A stretch of DNA of 64,000 nt, taken from assembly GCA_963678675.1 (NCBI GenBank), contig OY783193.1, positions 7,805,394-7,869,393 on the forward strand. The letters are read 5' to 3'. This DNA comes from Xiphydria camelus. Lineage: Eukaryota > Arthropoda > Insecta > Hymenoptera > Xiphydriidae. Position 1 is the first letter of the stretch. Each line of letters opens with the position of its first letter. Positions 13,017-24,208 of this stretch are shown here, piece after piece. The notes under the pieces were generated by a model. The model had not been told where the DNA came from and ran no database searches. It was given only the letters and a program-made list of their open reading frames with translations. The translations under genes were made by a program, and so were the position numbers.

Positions 13017-14432
13017 TGAGTCGTATATTTGCAAAACTCACTCTTCGACAAAAATTAAAAAATCGAGATATATACGCCATCTGTCTCAGAATATGCAGAG
13101 GAACATTCATAGCATATTGGCCAGGTGCAGAATCCGCTCTTTGAATAGCAATGTGATTTGCAAATATAAGGTTGAATGCAAAACTCACTCATTGGTTTCA
13201 ATATTTGGATGCAAAAGTCACTCTTTACTCTCAGCCTATTAAAATGTCAACATATTGCCACGTGACCATATCAGCCACTTCTGGTATTTGTTTGTTTAGT
13301 TGAACTAGTCTATTGCGCCGATTTAATTGTGTTTTATAATTAAATAAAATAAAATATTAAAGTACTGAAGGTGAAGAATGCAGGAATCCAGCATATGTCT
13401 ACCTCGAAATTTAATTTCTAGATCGGCAAATGTCGGTCCATTTGCAGTCACTATTAAAAGAATATAATATTTATTTTTTGTATATTCTTAATAAAGTTAT
13501 TCTCACACAGTTGTTAATACTACAATTTTTTTATTTTCACTATTGGTTACATAATATCGGGTGCAAAACCAACTCAATGATTTACTTACAAGGAAACCGT
13601 CCCAGGTGTATCTCGCCGATTTCGTTCATTCTGAGATATATGTTATTCTACATAAAAATCTAACAATAAGAGATATGAGATATGTATTTCTTTTATATGC
13701 GGAAAAACATTTCTAGGGGGTGAAATTATCCCTCAAAGTTGACAACTCCTAGGAGTGAGTGCTGGTTTTCACATATTTGCAATTGATCTTTTGAAATGAA
13801 ACCAAGTGGATAATAATATAGGTACATAAAAAATGATGAAAAATGCAATTTAATACATTTCGTTAGGGTAATTAATTAAAAGATTATAAAGGTTTGAAAT
13901 TCACAAGATTACTGTAAAATTTCAACCGTTATAATTTTTTAAATTAATTACCCGAACGACAAATGTAGTAAATTGCATTTTCCATGATTTCTTATGTAGA
14001 TATCCACTTGGTTTCATTTCAAAAGATCAATTGCAAGTATGTGAAAACCAGCACTCACTCCTACGAGTTGTCACCTTTGAGGGTTAATTTGACCCCCTAG
14101 AAATGTTTTTCTGCAGATAATAAATATACGTATCTCTTAGATTTTGATGTAAAATAACGTATATCAAAATGAACGAAATCGGCGAGGTACACCTGGGACG
14201 GTTTCCTTGTTAGGTGCAAAAATAACTCTTTACTATTTGCAAATTGTAAATTATGACTTTTTCACTAACTAGTGATTTCTGAAACTGTTGTCAACTGATT
14301 AAGGTTTTGTAGTGTAATCTAGTGATACATTTTTAACACTCCCATAAGCTTAGAATGCTTTCAAACAGTTTTCTGTAAATATCTTAAAACTACATAACCA
14401 GCAAAGAGTGAGTTTTGCAAATACACGACTCA
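13017..14432. mobile_element. 1.4-kb non-autonomous element with terminal inverted repeats and repeated subterminal motif
   Basis: The left end reads TGAGTCGTATATTTGCAAAA followed by CTCACTCTT. The right end is its inverted copy with one substitution (TGAGTCGTGT...). The motif TGCAAAACTCACTC or a variant recurs inside near the ends at about 13185, 13210, 13562 and 14214 (variants such as TGCAAAAGTCACTC and TGCAAAACCAACTC), in the same orientation on the plus strand except for the right terminus. The centre (13588-14210) is an imperfect fold-back. No transposase-like frame is present, so I infer a non-autonomous DNA element with subterminal repeats. Confidence 0.6.
13588..14210. repeat. Long imperfect fold-back inside the 1.4-kb element
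   Basis: The left arm begins ACAAGGAAACCGTCCCAGGT and the right arm ends in its inverted copy. Matching continues through CGGAAAAACATTTCTAGGGG, GTGAGTGCTGGTTTTCACAT and ATTAATTAAAAGATTATAA. The arms are about 300 bp with scattered mismatches and small gaps, and the centre is near 13900. Transcripts across it would fold into a long hairpin. Confidence 0.8.
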
Positions 14433-16835
14433 AATATCAACTCAATCTTCTCATTGTCGAACAATTGAATAGCTGACCGCCCTCTACCATTATCTGTTCA
14501 CGGCGATCTCGTTCGAGAGTTGGCTGACCATCAGCGACGCTTTCCTGTGGCACTGCAGTGCGACTGCACGCTTGTATCCTGCTCTTGCGCAAAACCTGAG
14601 TGGTTGTAGGAAAACTTGAATTGCACATCTCAAGTTCGTTCTTTGGCAAAAAATCACATTGTGTATCCAGTATCAGATATTAACGGAATACCCTGAATAT
14701 GTATCTAACAGAGCTAAGTACTTTATTATCCCTTTTCTCTTAATCTACTGAGCAACTAATATTTAATTATTATAGAATGATGCACAATTTTATTGCTTGC
14801 ACTACCACATTAACACCATAGTGCAATTGTAGAGCTTTTATTCCTGCGGTGCAAGACCAGTCGATTGTAGGTAAATCTATTATAAATCATATATATATAG
14901 ATAATCATTAAGTAATTTTTTACGATAAATTCGAATTATTTTTATCTATTTCCGAAATTAAAGCAGATAAATTGATGGCAAAAGAATCGCTGGGTCACTA
15001 TATCGGTTATTTGCCGTTCCTCCGAAACTTTTGGCGGGTTCGTTCAATGAAAGTAATGTGAAGTTTCCAATTTCATGGAATTATTTATGGCTTCTCATTG
15101 TGTACCATATTTATCGGTATCATGTGTGCAAGAGTTTGCGAAGGAGAAATGCGAAGACTCTTCAAAAGGAATCTGGATAAAGGGTGGTGATAGCTACTGG
15201 AAATATAGGAGCTCCGTCAATGATTTATTATACTCTTTGAAAGTTCCTTTAATTGTTTTAGATCCAAGTTACAGTATGATAGTTTTTAAAAAGATAAAAT
15301 ATTGGTGCAATATAAAATCTGGCCATAATCAAGTGAGTCAGTCATTCATGCTGCACTTTCTATAGCATCACTAATTCCCATAAGAAAATCACAAAGATAA
15401 TTTGAAAACTCAGTGGGGAGGGAACAAATTGATATCTGAAAGCACTTTCGCAAAGTTCTGAATTTTGATTCTTGCTAAGCGAACATCAAGTAACTTATCA
15501 CATTTCACAGTAGAAGGAATGTAAACACATCCGAGAGAGTACCGGGTTAGCTATAGATAATACCTAATCCTTAGTATAACATCACAGAATCAATACAGTT
15601 ATATACCGAGTTCTCCAATCTCCCAGTCATCTGGAGTTTCGACGGCATGCCAGACACGGCCTCCAGAAAGTGCAAATTCTGATCCTTTAAGATCTCCACA
15701 ATTTCTTATCATTATTATTCCAAAGGCGCGAGCTCATAACCACGATGCCAATGACATGATATAATAATAATAATATCGCTGTACTATAGGAAACACAAAT
15801 ACTGACAAAGAAAGAGAGAGAGACTTCTAATTTAGCTTTTTTGGGAATTATAGATATTAAATATACTGTACACAAATTATACCAATGCAATTTTTGAGAA
15901 AAATAAGTGCAGCTACTACTCGAAAACAAAAATCGCATAATCCGATATCAAATTTGATCGCATTCAGCTGACTTCGTCATCTGATCCGTCGCGCTACTCG
16001 ATTATATTTTACGATCACGTTTGAAGGAACGATACGTACATGGCATCTTCCAGCCGTTTGTCATAATCGACCGAGGGTGGACCGCAAATTTGGGAGGCGG
16101 TATTCCAAATGATAATTAAACGGGATGACGATGTTTCGACGTAAAGTAATGTAGTTTGCGGGTGGAGGACGGGCTAAGGGTGGAAACTGGGGACGTGGAG
16201 GGATGTAACGAGTATAACGGGTATATAACCAATGGGGGAAGGGTATGTAAATACCGACCCTCTTATATACGGGCGTAACGATATATAACGATATGATTTA
16301 TGCTTCCAACGTACATGATTCGTATTTTCAGAGGAAGGGATGGAATTCTTTGGATTACCAATTACACCGTATAAATTCCAAGATATCGCGAGAAGTGTTC
16401 TCCTGGAAGATATAGACGAGTTGTCGAATCGGTCGATCGAATGAACTGCCGAGGAAAAAATTTCAAAGGTATTTCGAGGAGAAAAATACGAATAATGTTT
16501 CACAGTGTAGCTTTCAGTGTTATGTAAAACCCTGTAGAAGAGACTAACTATACGCACATCTCGCTTCTCTGATAAAGACAATTGAAAAATCGTTTCGACT
16601 GTTGAAACCACGTTTCTGAACTTTAATATGAATAACGAGATGAGCTCCCTTGTTAACAATGATACCGGACATCTTACACCCCAGACCGTTCCTTGAAACT
16701 CTACCCTCCACTCTCTGAGAAATAATTGCTGGCGCCAAAAAAATGTTTTCTTCGATAAAAAATACGATATAATTCTATAATGGGTTCGAGTTATTGTTTT
16801 TTTCGTGCAGAAACAATTTCTTGTTCCGACGAAAG
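14433..16835. other. Intergenic stretch, no gene recognised
   Basis: Short frames at 14437-14649 (minus), 15075-15365 (plus) and 16174-16659 (minus) lack recognisable domains. Around 15609-15710 the minus strand is open in two frames with a balanced residue mix, which might be a remnant of an exon, but no clean acceptor and donor pair frames it. I annotate nothing here. Confidence 0.35.
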
Positions 16836-16923
16836 CACTCTTGAATCAAGAGTATATATTCTCCGACCAAGAATCTGTATTCTTAAAAATTTGTAAGATC
16901 ACATATTCTTGATTCAAGACGTA
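16836..16923. repeat. Small inverted repeat with CTTGAATCAAG ends
   Basis: The left end reads CTCTTGAATCAAGAGTATAT and the right end holds the inverted version, ATATTCTTGATTCAAGA. The terminal 13-bp word is itself nearly palindromic. An AAGAATCTGTATTCTT hairpin is in the centre. The layout suggests a very short non-autonomous element. Confidence 0.5.
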
Positions 16924-18327
16924 TTTTTTGGACACTAACAATTATTTCTGTCAGTGCCGCTCCAGAATAAATAATAACATTCTTTAACTCCCCATACTAG
17001 ACAACTCTTTTAATCATTTTCTTTATTCTTTTGCTCCTACAACCTGTATCAGTGAACATACAGTGGCGGCAGTCCCTTATGGAAATGAGTTTTTAAAAAG
17101 TAGGTACAGGGAAGAACGAAGAGCTCGGACAGTGGATAACTTTTTTAATCTCCACGTACGCGACGATAATTACGACGGCTTCTCCTATAGGACCACCGTA
17201 CTAAAAGTAACCGATATAGTGTTATAGCTCTAATGTGGATGACCGTGCGATGAAAAAATCCGAGAAACGCAGACTACAAATCAAATTTTAATACACTCCA
17301 ACGTAGTGCGTACTTTCGTTTTGTACATAGGTGCAATCTAGATACCTACATACTGTACCCAGATGTTGTTTCAGTTCATTCCCGTTTCATTTGCTATTCA
17401 TAAGAGAGCTGCATGCTGAGCCGGCGGAAGTAGGAAGCTCTGGGCGACCTCGACGCGCAGGCAACCAACCCTCCTGCCGACGCTACGGCAGTACGACATT
17501 ACGTAACTCTTGTAAATCACCCTTTCCCCCCGCTCGCGACCCTCGTGACACCGTGTTACCTCTGGACATTCCAAGTGTCCCCCACCATGTGACGCGGTGA
17601 CACCGTGTAACCTGCGAGGATTCATTACGGTATCCCGCGAGGATATTCAGCACCATTCTCGCGCGTAAAATCTGGTATACTGCGAATGAAACAGAAGGGT
17701 CGGTATTGACCCGCGGAAGTGTGGCTGCCGCCTCGGGAGTCCGCAGTGCAACGGGTCTCTTACCGCAACTGTACTGCTTATATTAAAATCTCGAAATTTC
17801 CGCTGATAATCCCCCGCGAACTTTTGCAAGTGTAATTTCTCCCCCCTAAACTCTTGAAATCCTTTGAAACCCTCGATGACCGGCCCAGGTGTTCAGCAAA
17901 GTAGGTGGCAATGAAGCGAGGGGGAGGGGGGTTGATCCGTGAGATCGTCGCAGTACTGCGACTCTCTCCGGACTCTTTCGAGCAACGAATTAAATTTGTA
18001 GAGCATCTCGGCTGGCTTTCGCGGGTTTTTCTTCGCGCTGCTTCAGCGCAATTTCGTCGGTATCAGTATACCGCGGTATGACTTTTGGGGTAGTAGAGTA
18101 ACGCGTACCCGAGTAATGAAATGCATACGATGTTTCTCGCGCAGGATTTTGCGCGCAAAAATGACGTTACATTCACATGACTGTGTAAATACCACGTGGC
18201 TTCAGATTTTTAATCGAGGCGTGATACTAAATCACAGAAGTTAATCGTAAATTCCCATATTTCTGAAGATAGAGAGAAAGATGGTATATATATTTTTGTA
18301 TAACTATTTATTTTGTGTAAGACAAGA
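16924..18327. other. Intergenic stretch, no gene recognised
   Basis: Mixed composition, with a CpG-richer part around 17400-18100 that contains a repeated phrase ACACCGTGT (near 17549 and 17600). No exon, RNA gene or element could be supported. Confidence 0.35.
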
Positions 18328-19056
18328 CCCCCCACAAAAACAGATTCTCTGTAAAAAAAGGCGGCATGTTCATTCAGTGCCAACAAAAATTGATACGTAA
18401 AATACTCTCCAAAAAAGATTGGAAATCAATTAAGATCGCCATGTTCAAGATTTATGTATTAAAAGTAAAAGGCATCATTTGAAAAAAAAATTATTGTAAA
18501 TCAAGTTACTAAAAAATTCGACTAAAAAAATTTATAAAAAAATTTTAATAAAAAAGAACTTGCCGCGTTTAAGTTTTCATATTTTGTCCACTATGCCGAA
18601 TAATTGGCAGTGCTTGGACGGTGCTAGAGTGATTCATAAATTACACTGCCGAAGTCAAATTCAGAGAATTTCAGAAGGCCCCCGCCTAATCGGTTTCCCG
18701 TGCGACATTCGGTATACTGGTGGTATCATATTATAAGTGTATGAATTTATTTAAAATCATAAGTGCATAAACATCGAGTATAATTCTGTCTGAATTTTTT
18801 ATTTTGAAGAAAAAAACGCGGCAAGTTCTTTTTTATTAAAATTTTTTTATAAATTTTTTTAGTCGAATTTTTTAGTAACTTGATTTACAATAATTTTTTT
18901 TTCAAATGATGCCTTTTACTTTTAATACATAAATCTTGAACATGGCGATCTTAATTGATTTCCAATCTTTTTTGGAGAGTATTTTACGTATCAATTTTTG
19001 TTGGCACTGAATGAACATGCCGCCTTTTTTTACAGAGAATCTGTTTTTGTGGGGGG
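18328..19056. repeat. 729-bp fold-back with two 243-bp arms that look identical
   Basis: The left arm (18328-18570) begins CCCCCCACAAAAACAGATTC and ends AACTTGCCGCGTTT. The right arm (18814-19056) is its reverse complement and has exactly the same length. I saw no mismatch on reading it through. The 243-bp spacer is unrelated, with words such as GGCAGTGCTTGGACGGTGC. Arm identity implies recent formation or gene conversion. A transcript would form a 243-bp duplex, the kind of substrate from which insect Dicer-2 makes endogenous siRNA. No protein-coding capacity was recognised. Confidence 0.9.
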
Positions 19057-19093
19057 ATTTCACTACTTTTTGGAATTTATTCATCGGGAGAAT

Positions 19094-19315
19094 ATGTACA
19101 CCCGGGGATACGGTATCTGTCGCTGGTGACTTTTTTTAAACGTTATTTTTAAACGTACTAACCAATGAATAATTAATTCTCATGCGCTCATTAGCTACGG
19201 TGACATCTACTCTCGTGAATGAAAGTATGAGGATTATTAATTATTGGTTAGTACGTTTAAAAATAACGTTTAAAAACAGTCACCAGCGACAGATGCCGTG
19301 TCCCCGGGTGTACAT
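19094..19315. mobile_element. MITE, family with TCGCTGGTGA ends, copy 2
   Basis: The left arm reads ACACCCGGGGATACGG then TATCTGTCGCTGGTGAC and TTTTTAAACGTACTAACCAA. The right arm is its inverted copy, ending CAGCGACAGATGCCGTG then TCCCCGGGTGT. The arms are about 85 bp and more complete than in the copy at 10723-10916, which lacks the CCCGGGG outer part. The element lies 37 bp beyond the large fold-back ending at 19056. Confidence 0.8.
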
Positions 19316-20052
19316 GTAGGAGAATAGTTTTTTATTATTAAGTATTACTGCAGAACGAGTAGGTTAGAAGATTTTCATAAAGACTCACGATTTTCTGACA
19401 TATCATCTCGTACAGGTGCAACCGAAGAGGATCTAACTCGTGTCCTGTCCGTAAAAAGATGACTCGATGGACATCGGAGAATGTCAGTCTTGTCAGCGAG
19501 CGCCTTCATCCATAGTACCCATAGTACTTTCATTGCAATATGGGCTTTTCGTTCCAACTATTCCTGCTTTAAGGAGGTTCGACTATCAGACGAAAACTAA
19601 CTTACAGCCCTAATTTTTTTATATGATATACACGAATACTTTACACAACTAATACGAAAATTTGAGCAATATAGACCGTCTATAGTTTCTTCGTTATTTT
19701 ATTCTAAAGTTGACCACTTTTAACATATCGCCTTATGGCAGACGATTGTACTAAGGTAGATTATCACTGACTTTAACACACATTCCGCCAACTTTAGACT
19801 TTGAAAGACTAGTAATTTGACAGATGAAATATTAAGGATTATGTAAAAAATAAGTAAATTGGGTTTTACCGTATAGTTGCAACGTAATATTGTCATGAAA
19901 TTCGTTTTGACTTCGCAAACCATTAGCATGCCATATTAACGGGTAGAAGAAGTCGAAGGCGATGGAGTGGAGGCGATGAACTAAAAATAAAATAAAATTT
20001 AGTATATAAATCGAAACTTGTAGTAGGAAGGCAGAGGGCAAGCACCGATGAG
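19316..20052. other. Intergenic stretch, no gene recognised
   Basis: AT-rich sequence leading into the 309-bp tandem array. Frames under 120 codons without recognisable motifs. Nothing else supported. Confidence 0.4.
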
Positions 20053-21279
20053 AAAAAAAATAGAAATAAAGTATTATAGTTACCCCGATATTGTAGTTAC
20101 TCCGATGATTTGTTCTTCTCCCACGACTTAGATTCTCCAATATGTAGAAATATACCGTCTTCCCATACTGACAGTATACATTCATTTTACCTCTAATATG
20201 CCGGAATTAAAAATCTCTAGAACTCTGCGGTACAATGCCACGGTAGGAATATCAAATTCTACCGACATGACATGCTTCGACAAGGTCTGTATCAACTTTA
20301 GCATTATATTGGGGGCACTGCACTAATCCTGTGGCACATTTTTCTATCTGAGAATCGTTCTGAAAAAAATAGAAATAAAGTATTATAGTTACCCCGATAT
20401 TGTAGTTACTCCGATGATTTGTTCTTCTCCCACGACTTAGATTCTCCAATATGTAGAAATATACCGTCTTCCCATACTGACAGTATACATTCATTTTACC
20501 TCTAATATGCCGGAATTAAAAATCTCTAGAACTCTGCGGTACAATGCCACGGTAGGAATATCAAATTCTACCGACATGACATGCTTCGACAAGGTCTGTA
20601 TCAACTTTAGCATTATATTGGGGGCACTGCACTAATCCTGTGGCACATTTTTCTATCTGAGAATCGTTCTGAAAAAAATAGAAATAAAGTATTATAGTTA
20701 CCCCGATATTGTAGTTACTCCGATGATTTGTTCTTCTCCCACGACTTAGATTCTCCAATATGTAGAAATATACCGTCTTCCCATACTGACAGTATACATG
20801 CATTTTACCTTTAATATGCCGGAATTAAAAATCTCTAGAACTCTGCGGTACAATGCCACGGTAGGAATATCAAATTCTACCGACATGACATGCTTCGACA
20901 AGGTCTGTATCAACTTTAGCATTATATTGGGGGCACTGCACTAATCCTGTGGCACATTTTTCTATCTGAGAATCGTTCTGAAAAAAATAGAAATAAAGTA
21001 TTATAGTTACCCCGATATTGTAGTTACTCCGATGATTTGTTCTTCTCCCACGACTTAGATTCTCCAATATGTAGAAATATACCGTCTTCCCATACTGACA
21101 GTATACATGCATTTTACCTTTAATATGCCGGAATTAAAAATCTCTAGAACTCTGCGGTACAATGCCACGGTAGGAATATCAAATTCTACCGACATGACAT
21201 GCTTCGACAAGGTCTGTATCAACTTTAGCATTATATTGGGGGCCCTGCACTAATCCTGTGGCACATTTTTCTATCTGGG
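20053..21279 (-). repeat. 309-bp tandem repeat array, about four copies
   Basis: The unit repeats with an exact 309-bp step: the phrase TAGAAATAAAGTATTATAG occurs at about 20061, 20370, 20679 and 20988. Copies differ by only a few bases (for example ATACATTC against ATACATGC). Each unit has an 80-codon frame on minus with the same residues, which I regard as a by-product of the repeat. The last copy ends at the phrase CTATCTGGG (21271-21279) instead of CTATCTGAG. Short inner inverted words (GGTAGGAAT/ATTCTACC) are present. Confidence 0.95.
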
Positions 21280-21400
21280 AAAGCCGTGGTAGAAAAGTAG
21301 GAGATACGATAGAATTGGATTACAATAATGAAGTAATTATTTTATTATCTTTTCTTTATCGATATATTTTCCCTTTCGTATTATTAAAAGTTCCAATTAT

Positions 21401-21835
21401 ATATTATCGGAACGCTGTACAGCTGTACTACCATAATAATATGCTTTCCCAGATAGAAAAATGTGCCACAGGATTAGTGCAGTGCCGTTAATATACCGCT
21501 AAAGTTGATACAGACCTTGTCGAAGCATGTCATGTCGGTAGAACCTGATATTCATACCGTGGCATTGTACCGCAGAGTTCTAGAGATTTTTAATTCCGGC
21601 ATATTGGAGGTAAAATGCATGTATACTGTCAGTACGGGAAGACGGTATATTATCGGAACGCTGCACAGCTGTACTACCATAATAATATGCTTTCCTAGAT
21701 AGAAAAATGTGCCACAGGATTAGTGCAGTGCCCTTAATATACCGCTAAAGTTGATACAGACCTTGTCGAAGCATGTCATGTCGGTCGAACCTGTATTCAC
21801 ACCGTGGCATTGTACCGCAATTCTAGAGAATTCTT
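21401..21835 (+). repeat. Two direct 246-bp copies, inverted relatives of the 309-bp array
   Basis: The phrase ATATTATCGGAACGCTG starts at 21401 and 21647 (246-bp step, second copy partial). After the spacer both copies contain, in opposite orientation, the array phrases ATAGAAAAATGTGCCACAGG, GACCTTGTCGAAGCATGTCA and GTGGCATTGTACCGCA. The terminal word CCCAGATAG (21448-21456) faces CTATCTGGG (21271-21279) across about 168 bp. The whole locus is thus a tandem array opposed by inverted copies, more diverged than the copies in the array. Confidence 0.85.
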
Positions 21836-23966
21836 TTCTACCCAGGTTGATTTTTGACTGCGAAGAAAAATCCACCAATCCGTCCCGTTCTCGTATGGCG
21901 CTGAAAACAAAAAATAGAATAACCACAAAGATATTTGTTCTGTATAAGGGATGAAAATGAGGTTAAGACAGTCAGTTAGGAAGTTACTTATCTGATGCCA
22001 CTTCTTCCGAGATATAGATGTCTCCTTCCCTGTTCTTCATGCACCAGCAACCAAAGAAAAATGACACTGCTTCCGTGCACTGTTTTGATTATTAAAAAAA
22101 AATCTAAACGATTTGATAATAGCTAGCTGTCAGAGCGTCTGTCACATTCACCACTGTTGAGATTCACTACTCCGATTACACTGAATTTGTACTTTTTATT
22201 AACAAGCGCGTCCGAGGATCGAAAAAATGCGAGGGATATCGTTTCGCGAATGGAAATATTTTTAAATTTTGAAAAACAACTAAACATTCAAGGAATATAG
22301 TCTCTCACACACTCTCACATACATTTTTGATGGCGTATGCGTGTGGCCGCATCTGTGTACACATTTCCGACCATGGCCGAATACCGCCGAAGACAGGCGG
22401 AATTTTTGTGACATTTTTACATATATATATCGCCCGAGAAATCGGATTCTCGACTTTAATGGTGCGAGGGGCGTGGCTTCGCGTTGCTAAGGAAAAATCT
22501 CTGTTAATATGTAACTTACAACATTTACTCTGGTCTCTATCGATAGAGAATAGTCGATTTATATGGCGTAACTAAGCATAGTTTTGGTTATAACCGTATA
22601 TTTATTGAGAAAATTCGATGTTAAAATTGAGGGGTGAAGGGGGCAGACATTTTTCCTGTAAAGATACACGGGTGCTCGCGGCGACAGCGCTGGCGGCGTC
22701 GTTCTGACGACTTGAATGAACATGCCGCGAGACACTACCGTGTCTCTTGATATTTATTCCGAAAGTATATCGAGCAACACCCTACGTAAAATACGTCGTT
22801 CACTTCCAACATACGAGTAAAAAAAGAACCTTTTAATGTAATCTGCTTGGAAATTATGACCGTAAGAGGATTTCCTTTGACACTGTATACATGCTTTAAA
22901 GAACTAGGTACCAGACTACAAGTAATCGGCTTAACTTTTTTTTTTAGTTGTACAAAAACAGAGATGTGTGTATTTTGATGACCTCGAGTACTGCACGGTA
23001 CATTCTGCATTCAACAAACGTACTAGAAATTCCGAATAACGCGGTTATTTTTTTCTCTGATAAAGTTTACAAAGGATCAGGGTTTATCGGTTTACTTCAC
23101 CGGGACAAACGAATGTCAGTGCAACCGACTAAGTTCGATAACCGAAGCGACGCTACAGCCTTAACTCGATCACTGACAACATTCACACTTCGGCTACTAC
23201 AATTAGCCGCGTAGATCCGTTTAAGACACTAATGCAATTATATCACGGTCAAACTCTCTCAAATGCCAGAGAGAGTTCAGCTATCGATTCAAACTCCTTT
23301 ACGACTGATCCGCACTGCTGTACTCGACATACCTGATAAGTGATAACCATTCACTCGTATAACGTTAACGCGGTAGACTGTGCAACGATGCGACGAACGG
23401 TATCAGCTCGCATTGAATTATCAGGTTTCGGTTAGGCACCTGTACCTATTCGAGGTCTCTGGTGTCAAAGGTGCTTCTCACTTAAGAGTTTATAAACGTT
23501 ACACAGTTACAAATGGTAGAGTTACTGGTTTCTGTCGCGGACAAGTTTGTCATATAACATTTGAACGCGCAGTAGGGCTAATTTGTCTACATCGACACTG
23601 GTAAATTTGATTTCTACATTGCGGAAAACAAAGTGAGTAGAGAGTCGGAAATAAATTAACGGATATATTGTTTCAAACAAAAAAAGCAGACGAAGCTATC
23701 ATCAAATGCAGACTTCATTGCCGCAACTTAGCAAGCTTCCACGCGATCTAAGTGATGCGATTGTAATGACCGTCTCGAAAAAAGTCCAACAAGTCGTTCA
23801 TGAAAGTCGACTTCTCGGTATTAAAGAAAGCTTAAGGAAGAATAGGGGAACGGGACCTCCACCAATCAATATAGAACTGCCGTATTTACTGGCTCAGTTA
23901 CACCAATGCTATTTGTGTGGATACTTTAAAATTACCATCGATGAATGGAATCGACTGTAATACACG
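21836..23966. other. Intergenic stretch, no gene recognised
   Basis: Short frames such as 22948-23214, 23380-23604 and 23706-23960 (all plus) have no recognisable domain. A small perfect hairpin AACTCTCTC/GAGAGAGTT lies at 23252-23277. A GC-rich imperfect inverted pair with ACACGG and CTCGCGGC words lies near 22660-22745. Confidence 0.35.
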
Positions 23967-24208
23967 ATATCGTGGGCTTTATATGAAAATCGCATAAGTC
24001 CAAATGTTGCATAAAGGGTTTTGGTGGCATCTGGTAGCGTTTTTCTTAACCTACAGATCGGTTTCTTCACATTAGGTCTATCTTCAATAGATGGAGAATA
24101 GATGGACCAAATGTGAAGAAACCGATCAGAAAAACGCTACCAGATGCCACCAAAACCCTTTATGCAAAATTTGGACTTATGCGATTTTCATGTAAAGCCG
24201 ACGATATG
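23967..24208. mobile_element. MITE-like fold-back, about 242 bp
   Basis: The left arm reads ATATCGTGGGCTTTATATGA then AATCGCATAAGTCCAAAT, AAAGGGTTTTGGTGGCATCT and GTAGCGTTTTTCT. The right arm repeats these words inverted, ending TCATGTAAAGCC. The arms are about 105 bp with few mismatches around a short centre with ATAGATGGAGAATAGATGG. No coding capacity. It is a non-autonomous inverted-repeat element of unknown family. Confidence 0.8.

Noticed and set aside
15609..15710. Coding-looking fragment open in two minus frames
   Set aside because: Neither frame has a proper acceptor and donor, and I recognise no family.
16174..16659. 161-codon frame, minus, longest of the window
   Set aside because: No recognisable motif, no splice context, and mixed low-complexity residues. 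Chance is the simplest reading.
20252..21112. Three identical 80-codon frames on minus in the 309-bp array
   Set aside because: They recur only because the DNA repeats. No start context, domain or third-position bias that would suggest selection.
20053..21835. CRISPR-like array
   Set aside because: The units are 309 bp with no short repeat/unique-spacer alternation, and the DNA is eukaryotic.
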